Of a DNA stretch of 12,070 nt, positions 5,684-12,070 are shown one piece after another; within the stretch, counting starts at the first letter, position 1, and each line of letters opens with the position of its first letter. The notes beneath the pieces are model-generated. The model was not told the origin of the DNA and searched no databases. It worked only from the letters and a program-made list of their open reading frames with translations. Origin of the DNA: Blastococcus sp. CT_GayMR20 (GTDB lineage: Bacteria > Actinomycetota > Actinomycetes > Mycobacteriales > Geodermatophilaceae); contig NZ_SPQM01000139.1 in the NCBI RefSeq assembly GCF_004570345.1, forward strand, positions 1 to 12,070, written 5' to 3'. Both the position numbers and the translations under genes were made by a program.

Positions 5684-8600
5684 TCACTGTCGTCGGGTTG
5701 GAGGCTCTGCAGGGGCGCTGTGCAGTCCCAATTGCCCCTGCCGCAGTCGGTCCCTCAACTGTGGAAGCGCCATGAACGGAAACGGCGAAGTGACGAAGGC
5801 GGCGGCCGTCGGCCAGCGCGTAACGAACATAGGACGGATGACGTAGGGGTCGGAGTCAGGCCGTTCCGGCAGCCCCAATGCGCCGGCCACCTGCTCGGTG
5901 TATGGGATCAGGTCCTCGTACTTGCGCCGCAACTGTGTGGCGTAACTCCGCCTGGTCGACGTGTCCTTGAAGAAGGCATCAAGGCTGCGACGGATGTCCG
6001 GTGTGGCATGAGTGTCCACCGGATCTTTGACCTCGAGCAGCCAGATGATGTGACTGTCCGGGTGGCCCGCGACACAGTCGATCTCGCCCGCTAGGGCGGG
6101 AACGCCGAGTCGTTCAGGCTTGGTCTCCTTGACGTTTTCAATGGCTGTCCATCCAAAGCTCCTCAGCGCTACTGCGACGGCGCTCTCGAGAGCCTTGTTG
6201 CGCCGGGCGCGCAGTTGCGCCAGGGCCTCATCCACGACCCTCGGCGCTGGCGGCTGACTCCAGGGCAGCTGCCCTTGCGAGAGGTAGTTGCGATAGACCG
6301 CCAGCGACGCGAGGCACCAGTGCGGAGCGACGATCAGACGACCGTCCGACAACTGCGGCAGGGGCTGCACGAGCAGTCTGCGCTTGCGGCTGCGCGCATG
6401 CCACGGCTTCCACTCGGCAGCCTGCAGGTCGGCGGAGCGACTGGTCAGCAGATCGAGAGCCGTCTTCAGGCGGCGCGGGCCGTCCGGGTCGTCTCCCACA
6501 ACGGTCGACTCGATCAGGTAATCCACAAGCTCTGCTGGAGCCCGGACGATCGTGTCGTCGTCCTCCTCATCCAGCGGCCACTGCGCTAATGCGAAGAGGG
6601 TGGTCAGCACGTCCATGCCGCTCGCGCCGAACTCCTGCAGCAGCGCGGCATCGACCGCTGCATCGACAGGGCCATCGTCGCCCGCAGGATCCGACGAGTG
6701 ATCGGAGTCCGTGTCGAGTGCCAGGCGCAACTCCGCGCGTGTTCTGCCGAAGGCGGTCATGGCCAGGTCGTAGACCTTCTCGTCTCCTTCAGCGCCAACC
6801 CCCGAGCCCCATTCGATCGCGAAGGTGGAAAGCTCGAACGTCTCCGACACCCGCAGGCCCACCGGGCTCACCTGGTGGTGGACGCTCTCACTGCGCATCG
6901 TCGCGGACAGGTACGCACGCGCGGCTGCGGTGAGCTCCATCCAGGCCAGCGCGTCGACCTGCTCCGGCCCTCGCGGTTCCAACCGCAGCGCGGCTTCAAT
7001 CGTCGTCTCGATGCAGCGGCGCAGGAGCAGGTACTCCTCCGCGACCTCGCGATGCCGTTCCACCGGATCCCACTCGACGGACAGCAGCGCAGCCGACTGC
7101 TCGAGCGACCGGAGCACACGCTCCCGGTCGGCGACACACCGCTCGAGTTGGATCATGCCGAATGCGAGCAGTTCGTCCATGTTGTGGGCCGACAGGCGGT
7201 CACTGAGAACGGCCAGCGCGGCGGGAGCCAACACCGCTCGGTCGAGGTCTTTCGCGTCCCGCCCGATGTAGTCGCCCGGGTGCACGCCCGACTCGTGTAC
7301 GGCCTCAGCTACGCGTCGATCCATATCGGCGACGAGCGCGTCTTCCAGGGCGATCGCCGAGACGAGGCGCTGGCGTGACGCGACGGGCTGGACGGCCCGG
7401 ATCGCCAGCGTGGGCGGAGCCGACTGCCACAAGGTCAGGACGTCCTCCGCCCCGTGCGGGGACGCACCACCAGCCAAGGCCAGGTCGCGAATCGCGGCTG
7501 CCATGTCCTCATGCACCGCTCGCATGTCCGGGACCGCGTCACCGCCGAAGGCCTCCAGCGCAACGTTCAGGACGCCGACGCACACCGGACCTCGTGGGCC
7601 AGCCTCGACCCCAGCGCGGTCCAGCCAGATGCGGTGTTCCCCGCGGCGATCGGCCGCCGCCGGCTGTAGCGCGAGGCGGTAGCCCACCGTGTCGCAATCG
7701 TGATGGCTGTCTTGCCAGGCGGCGTCGACCTGCCCCAGCCCGAAGGCGAGGGCCCCCGACAGGTCATGCAGGAGATGGAACGCGTCCGTCGCCCACTCCG
7801 GGTCGGTCTTGGCGATTGCGACGGGCACCGCGCTGATGTGCATCGTCCAACCGCGCATCGGCGGGCGCTCGTGACTGCCGCTCGCTGATCCTTGGGACTC
7901 GATGCCTGGCGGTGTTGGCGGGGTCTGCGACGCCCAGTAGTAGACAGCGGGAGGTCCGACCGTGGGCCGGTCGGTCGCGCAACAGTCGCGCAGGGGTGCC
8001 AAGCCGAGCGGGACCAATGCCTGCTCCAGCTCCGCCTGCTCGGCGCCCCGGCGCCATTCGGCTTCCCCGTGGTGCGGGGCGATCATCAGCATCGTGGGCG
8101 CTTGTCCGCCCCGGATCAGGCTCTTGCCGTTGCTTTGCCACCACTCCCAGATGTTGATCGCTTCCCAGCCGAACAGGTCGGGCCGCCCGGCCCGGCTCAG
8201 ATCCCGGCAGAAGGTGTAGAGATCGGTGTCTGCGACGGCGCTGGTCGCCGCCCACCGCAGGTCTTCAAGGGACATGCCCGGCATCTCGGGATGTTGTGGC
8301 GCAAGTAGGTGTCCGGCTCCGGCGACCACGAACAGCGCGGCCGTCTCCACCTCGGGGTGAACGGTCAGCTTTCCCCGAGCCATGGACACGGTGAGAATCT
8401 CGGTGGGCGCCGTCCGTCGCCGTTTAATAGCCGTGAGGGCGGCTGGTGGCCGGTCGAGGCGGAGTCCTCGGCCGTTGAGGCTGGCCGCGACCTGGACGAG
8501 TAGGGCCCGTCGCGGCCCTTGCTGCATCACCCACTGAACTGCGTGGGTCGAGGTCGGCGGTAGACCATCCACGTCTTCCGGGCCCATCACTATGGGGCTG

Positions 8601-9571
8601 AACCGCCACAGCGCCTCGCGGACGCGTGCTGCGACCAGCTGCGCAAACCTGTCGTTCACCGCCGGAGCGGTCCTCGCTGCGGTGGCGGCCAGTTCCGTGA
8701 CGGCGCGGCCCAAGCACTCGGGGAGGAAGGCCAGGGGGAGCCAGCGAGGCGTGCCGCCGGTGGTCACCCGGAGGAAGCGCCCGAAGACGCTGTCCGGGCT
8801 CTCGGGGCGATAGGGCAGGGCACTCGCGTCGCAAGTCATCCACTCAAGAGCGCGACGCAGAGTAGGCGTCCGCGTCAAGATCGGAGGGGTCTGAAGCGCT
8901 ACAAGCTGCTGCGCGGCCTCGAACTCAGCGTCCGTTAGCACGACGGGGCCCTCACCGGGAAGCTCGCCGCTGGGCCACGCGGACCGCATCAGGTCAATCG
9001 CCAGGTCCGCGTAGCGCAGGCCTAGCTCCACCACATCGGCGACTCCGAAGCCGAGCTGGTCGACCAGGTGGCCGTCGACCGCCTGGGCGACGAGCAACGC
9101 TCGATCCACATCGGCCAGGGGGCGTTCCACTGACCCCGGAAACAGCCGGACGATGTCAGTGCCAAGGCGGGCGACCACGATGTCTCGTGGATCGGCAGGG
9201 AGGAAGTCCTCCAGGCTGAGGAGACTCGGTTCCTCCGCCACGCAGGCAGCCAGATGCCCTTCCAGGTGACCTGCGCGCACCCTCAACGTCCCCCGCCTCT
9301 CGTGCTGGATTACGGCGCGCACGAGGTGACCGACCGTCGCCCAACGATGCCGAACACCCGGAGCGGCTCCCGCCGCAACGACGAGGGTCCACAGCTGGTC
9401 GAACTCACGTCCGGCGAGACGCCGCTCCAGCACAACCGGCTTGACGGCCGCGCCCGCACGACTCGACTTGCGCACTGGTGCCCGGCCCTGCCGACGACCG
9501 TGACGCGCATGACCCATAGGGCCAGCCAAACAGTCGGCACCGACGAAACCGAGCCCTCGCCCCGTTCGCAT
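5684..9571 (-). CDS. Giant protein with C-terminal PD-(D/E)xK nuclease domain, 1295 aa
   Basis: The last ~180 residues look like a nuclease. A helix (ESAVAVALRSFGW, about 1135-1147) is followed by GEID with D1165, then a strand IIWLLEVKD with the ExK pair E1180 and K1182, then helices with RR-rich segments. This GEID...ExK spacing is typical of PD-(D/E)xK enzymes that cut DNA, including many defence nucleases. The first ~1100 residues are largely helical. I find no Walker A/B, helicase, SMC, methyltransferase or protease motif and recognise no domain. Acidic linkers (for example around 990-1010 and 1045-1050) may separate modules. No signal peptide or membrane helix is evident. The start is uncertain: ATG 9571 and ATG 9517 are both possible, neither with a Shine-Dalgarno sequence, and the first ~45 residues are basic and low in complexity. 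The membrane-anchor gene follows 87 bases downstream. Confidence 0.8.
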   Translation of the reverse strand: MRTGRGLGFVGADCLAGPMGHARHGRRQGRAPVRKSSRAGAAVKPVVLERRLAGREFDQLWTLVVAAGAAPGVRHRWATVGHLVRAVIQHERRGTLRVRAGHLEGHLAACVAEEPSLLSLEDFLPADPRDIVVARLGTDIVRLFPGSVERPLADVDRALLVAQAVDGHLVDQLGFGVADVVELGLRYADLAIDLMRSAWPSGELPGEGPVVLTDAEFEAAQQLVALQTPPILTRTPTLRRALEWMTCDASALPYRPESPDSVFGRFLRVTTGGTPRWLPLAFLPECLGRAVTELAATAARTAPAVNDRFAQLVAARVREALWRFSPIVMGPEDVDGLPPTSTHAVQWVMQQGPRRALLVQVAASLNGRGLRLDRPPAALTAIKRRRTAPTEILTVSMARGKLTVHPEVETAALFVVAGAGHLLAPQHPEMPGMSLEDLRWAATSAVADTDLYTFCRDLSRAGRPDLFGWEAINIWEWWQSNGKSLIRGGQAPTMLMIAPHHGEAEWRRGAEQAELEQALVPLGLAPLRDCCATDRPTVGPPAVYYWASQTPPTPPGIESQGSASGSHERPPMRGWTMHISAVPVAIAKTDPEWATDAFHLLHDLSGALAFGLGQVDAAWQDSHHDCDTVGYRLALQPAAADRRGEHRIWLDRAGVEAGPRGPVCVGVLNVALEAFGGDAVPDMRAVHEDMAAAIRDLALAGGASPHGAEDVLTLWQSAPPTLAIRAVQPVASRQRLVSAIALEDALVADMDRRVAEAVHESGVHPGDYIGRDAKDLDRAVLAPAALAVLSDRLSAHNMDELLAFGMIQLERCVADRERVLRSLEQSAALLSVEWDPVERHREVAEEYLLLRRCIETTIEAALRLEPRGPEQVDALAWMELTAAARAYLSATMRSESVHHQVSPVGLRVSETFELSTFAIEWGSGVGAEGDEKVYDLAMTAFGRTRAELRLALDTDSDHSSDPAGDDGPVDAAVDAALLQEFGASGMDVLTTLFALAQWPLDEEDDDTIVRAPAELVDYLIESTVVGDDPDGPRRLKTALDLLTSRSADLQAAEWKPWHARSRKRRLLVQPLPQLSDGRLIVAPHWCLASLAVYRNYLSQGQLPWSQPPAPRVVDEALAQLRARRNKALESAVAVALRSFGWTAIENVKETKPERLGVPALAGEIDCVAGHPDSHIIWLLEVKDPVDTHATPDIRRSLDAFFKDTSTRRSYATQLRRKYEDLIPYTEQVAGALGLPERPDSDPYVIRPMFVTRWPTAAAFVTSPFPFMALPQLRDRLRQGQLGLHSAPAEPPTRRQ

Positions 9572-9601
9572 GGAGGTGCGGCCCGCAAAGGGTCGCCATT
9601 T

Positions 9602-9613
9602 GGTGTCGACACC
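9602..9613. promoter_or_regulatory. Perfect palindrome GGTGTCGACACC, candidate operator
   Basis: The 12-base sequence is its own reverse complement and lies 31 bases upstream of the annotated start of the 1295-residue gene. Its size and position suit a dimeric repressor, but no regulator gene is nearby and chance cannot be excluded. Confidence 0.3.
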
Positions 9614-9855
9614 GGTAAGCGCAGGTGCTCGCCGGTATTGAGGGCGGGCAGCCGCCGCGAGCGCTTCGCACCCCTAGCAACCGCACCCAGAACAACTCGG
9701 CCACGGATATGGCGTACTCGCCTGACTCGACTCCGAAAACACCGAGCCATGTCGGCACCGCGCTGACTGGGGGAGGAACAAGATCAAGTGCCACACACGT
9801 CTTGCATCTCAAATCCGGGGACTCGTTGTGACGAATAGGCGAGCTGCCGCGATGG

Positions 9856-9871
9856 CCTGTTCAAGTGAGTG
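9856..9871. repeat. 16-base direct repeat, right copy
   Basis: CCTGTTCAAGTGAGTG matches 615-630 (CCTGCTCAAGTGAGTG) at 15 of 16 positions in the same orientation. The left copy lies against the 3' end of the tRNA-Ala fragment, overlapping its last two bases (629-630). The pair would bracket the HEPN, nuclease and 1295-residue genes. Confidence 0.35.
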
Positions 9872-9881
9872 ACCCGAGAGC

Positions 9882-9902
9882 CCCTGAGCGGCCCACTCTG
9901 GG
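9882..9902. repeat. Duplicated inverted-repeat element, copy 1
   Basis: CCCTGAG, loop CGGCCCA, then CTCTGGG: a 7-bp stem with one mismatch. The 20 bases from 9887 to 9906 match 10365-10384 at all but one position, in the same orientation. This copy lies 45 bases beyond the stop codon of the two-TM gene. Confidence 0.5.
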
Positions 9903-9914
9903 ACAGGTGCATCA

Positions 9915-9930
9915 GGCTGCCAGTGCAGCC
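9915..9930 (-). terminator. Hairpin after the two-TM gene
   Basis: GGCTGC and GCAGCC form a perfect 6-bp stem around a CAGT loop, starting 17 bases after the stop of the minus-strand two-TM gene. It is compact and well placed for a factor-independent terminator, but no T-run follows. Confidence 0.4.
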
Positions 9931-9946
9931 GGCAAACCGTGCGAGG

Positions 9947-10357
9947 TCACCACGGCAGGGTCACCAAGGTCCCGGCGAAGCTGAGGACCAGCCCGGCGGC
10001 CACCAACGACACTGACTGGCGCTGGTCCGCTCGAGCAGCCAGCAGGCGGCGCAGCTCTTGCCCATCGACCTCGAGCTGGTGGTGCGCAAGGCCAACGTCG
10101 CGCCGACGGAACACAGCCTTGATCGGGTCCTCGTCGACCGGGTTAGCTAGCCGTGCCAGGGACTGGCGGGCGTCCTGCTGGTCGCGGATGACGAGCCGAA
10201 GGCCAGCTCCCCCGACGATCAATCCGATGACGGCACAGGCGAGTCCGAGGGCGGCGGCTACAGGCACGCCGGCCAGTGTCCGACTGGACGCGGTGACCGG
10301 CGGCATGGCGCGCCGCTGGGAGCCGCACGGCCGAGGGCTGAGGGCCGCCCTGTGCAT
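9947..10357 (-). CDS. Small two-TM membrane protein, about 136 aa
   Basis: I do not recognise a family. From the ATG at 10357 there is a short basic N-terminus, then a membrane helix at about 31-55 (rich in A, G, L, V, I). A polar loop of about 60 residues (56-114) contains charged helical stretches such as RDQQDARQSLARL and GQELRRLLAARADQR. A second membrane helix (about 115-135) ends the protein. Both ends would face the same side of the membrane. The frame is open upstream to a GTG at 10417, and an ATG at 10306 is another option. None has a good ribosome site. It is divergent from the PD-(D/E)xK nuclease at 10423 and is bracketed by two copies of an inverted-repeat element. Its position suggests a partner of that nuclease, but nothing in the sequence proves this. 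Confidence 0.55.
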   Translation of the reverse strand: MHRAALSPRPCGSQRRAMPPVTASSRTLAGVPVAAALGLACAVIGLIVGGAGLRLVIRDQQDARQSLARLANPVDEDPIKAVFRRRDVGLAHHQLEVDGQELRRLLAARADQRQSVSLVAAGLVLSFAGTLVTLPW

Positions 10358-10359
10358 CG

Positions 10360-10380
10360 CCCAAAGCGGCCCACTTTGGG
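10360..10380. repeat. Duplicated inverted-repeat element, copy 2
   Basis: CCCAAAG, loop CGGCCCA, then CTTTGGG: a perfect 7-bp inverted repeat. It lies in the divergent region, two bases upstream of the chosen ATG of the two-TM gene and 42 bases before the ATG of the plus-strand nuclease. That is a good place for an operator controlling both genes. Copy 1 lies at 9882-9902. Confidence 0.5.
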
Positions 10381-10410
10381 ACAGCGACGCCCGCGGCCGG
10401 CGGATCGTGT

Positions 10411-10423
10411 TAGACACGCTGCA
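10411..10423 (+). promoter_or_regulatory. Possible leaderless promoter -10 box
   Basis: TAGACA (10411-10416) lies six bases before the ATG at 10423. The spacing suits transcription starting at the A of the ATG, a common arrangement in Actinobacteria, and the nuclease gene has no Shine-Dalgarno sequence. The box lacks the final T of the TANNNT consensus, and no good -35 is seen. Confidence 0.3.
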
Positions 10424-11553
10424 TGGTCGATCACGTGCTCGGTCACCTCGCCCGCCGCTTCACGGTGAGCGAGGAGAATCTCGCGACCGAGGCGTTGACC
10501 TGGCTGCTCCGAGATCCGTCAGCGAACAGCGCCCTGTGTTCGCTGGCCCGCGCAGCTGGCGCGGATATCCCGGACGGCCTGACGTTCGTCGGTCAGGTGG
10601 GAAGCCCGGACACAGGTCGCCCGGACATCGTGGGCACGGATGAGCGGCAGACCGTGCGCCTTCTCATCGAGGCCAAGTTCGCAGCGGGCTTGACCGCTCA
10701 GCAGCCCCGCGGATACCTGACCATGCTCGGTGAAATCGAGCCGGGGATCTTGCTCGTCGTGGCGCCCAGCGCACGCCTTGGGACCCTCTGGTCCGAGCTT
10801 CTGCATGCCACGCCAGAGACCGCGGCGAGCGCTCCGAGTCCATCCGCGCCACTCGAGGGCGGTCTGATGCGCACGGCTGTCGGGAACCAGCGAGTCCTCG
10901 CGCTAGCTAGCTGGAGGCACGTCGTAACGCACATCCTCGAGGCGCTGAAGGCCGCGGGAAACAGGCCGCTGGCACAGGATGCAGAGCAGCTCCTTGCCCT
11001 CACCGAGGTGATGGATAGTCAGGCGTACGCCCCGGTTAGACCCGGTGACTACGGGCCTGGAGAAGCTCGACGCGTTCAACAACTTCAAGGATTGATCGAC
11101 GGCGTGCGTGACGGCGCTCGCTCGAGTGATCAAGTGGAGCAAGCGGGCAGATCCTCACACGGGCGCATCTTCTATGGCTGGTACCTACGAAGCAGGGCGA
11201 CCAGCAAGTCGTTGTGGTTCGGCTTCCTGCCCAGAGTTTGGGCGAAGGAAGGCATCTCTCCGCTGTGGATGCAGGTTAAAGCGTCAAGGTCCTGGAGTCG
11301 CCAACGGCTGGCCCAAGCGCTTGCGCCCTTGCATGCCGCTGGCCAAAAGGGTCTGTACGAGGGCGTCGAGAGTTTCTATGTCCCGCTCACCCTGACGCCC
11401 TTCTTAGGCCAGCGGGAGACAGTGACTGACCTGCTTTCGCAGATCGAAGCCGTCGTCGCCCTGCTGGACGCAGCAGTAGCCCCAGGCGAGGAGCCGGCCC
11501 CCGACGACATCCCGGCGACTGAACAGGTAGATGACGACGACGCACCCCTATGA
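10423..11553 (+). CDS. PD-(D/E)xK nuclease superfamily protein, 376 aa
   Basis: The N-terminal half carries a clear nuclease core. A helix EENLATEAL (17-25, with E23) is followed by a strand TFVGQV and GRPDIVG with D68. The strand VRLLIEAKF holds E83 and K85 (ExK), followed by GLTAQQPRGYL, where Q93/Q94 and Y98 match the usual QxxxY helix. This order is that of the PDDEXK_4-type superfamily, proteins found mostly in accessory and defence regions. The C-terminal half (about 245-350) has a YGWYLR...LWFGFLPRVW...SPLW stretch, often seen in this type of protein, and an acidic tail. Cleavage of DNA is inferred from the motif. The gene is divergent from the two-TM gene, and the EVE-domain gene follows 172 bases downstream on the same strand. 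Confidence 0.85.
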   Translation: MVDHVLGHLARRFTVSEENLATEALTWLLRDPSANSALCSLARAAGADIPDGLTFVGQVGSPDTGRPDIVGTDERQTVRLLIEAKFAAGLTAQQPRGYLTMLGEIEPGILLVVAPSARLGTLWSELLHATPETAASAPSPSAPLEGGLMRTAVGNQRVLALASWRHVVTHILEALKAAGNRPLAQDAEQLLALTEVMDSQAYAPVRPGDYGPGEARRVQQLQGLIDGVRDGARSSDQVEQAGRSSHGRIFYGWYLRSRATSKSLWFGFLPRVWAKEGISPLWMQVKASRSWSRQRLAQALAPLHAAGQKGLYEGVESFYVPLTLTPFLGQRETVTDLLSQIEAVVALLDAAVAPGEEPAPDDIPATEQVDDDDAPL

Positions 11554-11612
11554 GCAGGCGTTGACGGGATTCGAGCAACCCTCGTGGCGCCAGCCCCACT
11601 CGCGTCCCTAAA

Positions 11613-11637
11613 GCCGCCTTCAGGGCATGGTGGCGGC
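11613..11637 (+). terminator. Weak hairpin after the 376-aa nuclease
   Basis: GCCGCC (11613-11618) and GGCGGC (11632-11637) form a 6-bp stem with a 13-base loop, about 60 bases after the stop codon. No T-run follows. It may separate the nuclease from the EVE-domain gene. Confidence 0.25.
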
Positions 11638-11712
11638 GCCCTCCGCTTCTGCCAAGCTTGGCTGGTCCAGCAGCTCCGCCGAGCCGCTGACGTGATGCCG
11701 CGCTCAACGACC

Positions 11713-11718
11713 GGAGGA
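11713..11718 (+). promoter_or_regulatory. Ribosome binding site GGAGGA
   Basis: A consensus-like Shine-Dalgarno lies seven bases before GTG 11726. It decides the start over the in-frame TTG at 11720, which is too close to it. Confidence 0.55.
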
Positions 11719-11725
11719 GTTGCTG

Positions 11726-12070
11726 GTGCGCTGGATCGAGAGGCTCCGTCGCAACGGCGCTCAACGGAGGACCGGGGCCGCCTCCGCAACCCCGACGGCC
11801 GGACAGACGTGGCTCTGGGTCACCGGACCTGAGTTCTACCTGGACGACGACGGCCGGGATCAAGCCGACCTGGACCCAGCGTCGTTCGACGGGCCCCGAG
11901 GCTGGTGGACGTGCCATTCCGACACGCGGTTCGGCGACCTGGCGCTCCTGTACCGGGCACGACAGCGCAAGGACATCGCGTACCTCGTCCGAGCGGAGTC
12001 GGACGCGTACCCGCTCTCGGCGGGCGACGGGGTCCCAGGAAGGAACACCCACGGGTGCGACTACACCGTC
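11726..12070 (+). CDS. EVE-domain (PUA-like) protein, partial, runs off the window end
   Basis: A GTG at 11726 is preceded by GGAGGA with seven bases of spacing (11713-11718), an ideal ribosome site. The frame stays open for 115 codons to the window edge. After a basic N-terminus (1-28), the sequence from W29 reads TWLWVTGPEFYLDDDG, then GWWTCHSDTRFGDLALLY (59-76), then RKDIAYLVRAESDAYPL (81-97), then GCDYTV at the edge. This matches a recurrent actinobacterial EVE-like domain (TGPEFY, WWTC, GDL, DIAYL, CDY). EVE domains are PUA-superfamily folds thought to read modified bases in nucleic acids, and they are often fused to or beside restriction enzymes. The C-terminal part, which might hold an effector, is outside the window. 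Confidence 0.75.
   Translation, partial: MRWIERLRRNGAQRRTGAASATPTAGQTWLWVTGPEFYLDDDGRDQADLDPASFDGPRGWWTCHSDTRFGDLALLYRARQRKDIAYLVRAESDAYPLSAGDGVPGRNTHGCDYTV

Larger units (their letters stand above)
9572..9946. other. Intergenic region upstream of the 1295-aa gene
   Basis: This 375-base gap holds no convincing gene. Overlapping open frames on both strands are compositionally poor. It contains a perfect 12-base palindrome (9602-9613), a 16-base near-copy (9856-9871) of the sequence beside the tRNA fragment, one copy of the duplicated inverted-repeat element (9882-9902) and a terminator-like hairpin (9915-9930). The promoter of the 1295-residue gene should lie here, but I cannot pick a convincing -35/-10 pair. 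Confidence 0.5.

Noticed and set aside
6698..8308. Long open frames (226, 163, 153 and 138 codons) within the 1295-aa gene
   Set aside because: All are shadows of the large gene. Their products are rich in R, H and P, and none has start signals.
9405..9812. 135-codon minus-strand frame upstream of and overlapping the 1295-aa gene
   Set aside because: Runs deep into the large gene in another frame, cysteine- and arginine-rich, no ribosome site.
1..12070. CRISPR array, transposase or insertion sequence
   Set aside because: No regularly spaced repeats, no transposase motifs and no long terminal inverted repeats were seen. The only repeats found are short and listed separately.

Overview
The window is high-GC DNA (GC-rich third codon positions, GTG/TTG starts, few obvious Shine-Dalgarno sites) and looks actinobacterial, for example Streptomyces or a related actinomycete. 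I cannot name the species. There are no core metabolic or translation genes. The recognisable domains are nucleases, a HEPN motif and an EVE/PUA-like domain, so I read the window as part of an accessory defence-type island.

Layout. A small gene with a good ribosome site (36-242, minus) comes first. Then there is a gene-poor stretch (243-1110) with a 3' fragment of a tRNA-Ala (629-660, minus), a cluster of GCAAC/GTTGC motifs (773-819) and two strong hairpins (998-1066). These fit an old integration site that has lost its integrase. Next are two same-strand genes on the minus strand. One is a roughly 540-residue protein with an RNxxxH HEPN motif (2760-4379). The other is a 522-residue protein with a C-terminal PD-(D/E)xK nuclease domain (1111-2679). 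A small tail-anchored protein (4468-4770, plus) diverges from them.

A second minus-strand block holds a 1295-residue protein ending in another PD-(D/E)xK nuclease domain (5684-9571). It is followed by a membrane-anchor ORF and a DUF4760-like soluble ORF in overlapping frames (5475-5597 and 4901-5545), probably one gene split by a frameshift. A third block has a two-TM protein (9947-10357, minus) divergent from a third PD-(D/E)xK nuclease (10423-11553, plus). A duplicated inverted-repeat element brackets the two-TM gene. The start of an EVE-domain gene (11726 onward, plus) runs off the right edge.

How they may work together (inference). Three nucleases of different types, one probable HEPN ribonuclease and one EVE reader lie within 12 kb, with a small predicted membrane protein next to each effector block. 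None of the blocks matches, as a whole, a defence system I can name. The HEPN/nuclease pair and the 1295-residue protein are the best candidates for something undescribed.
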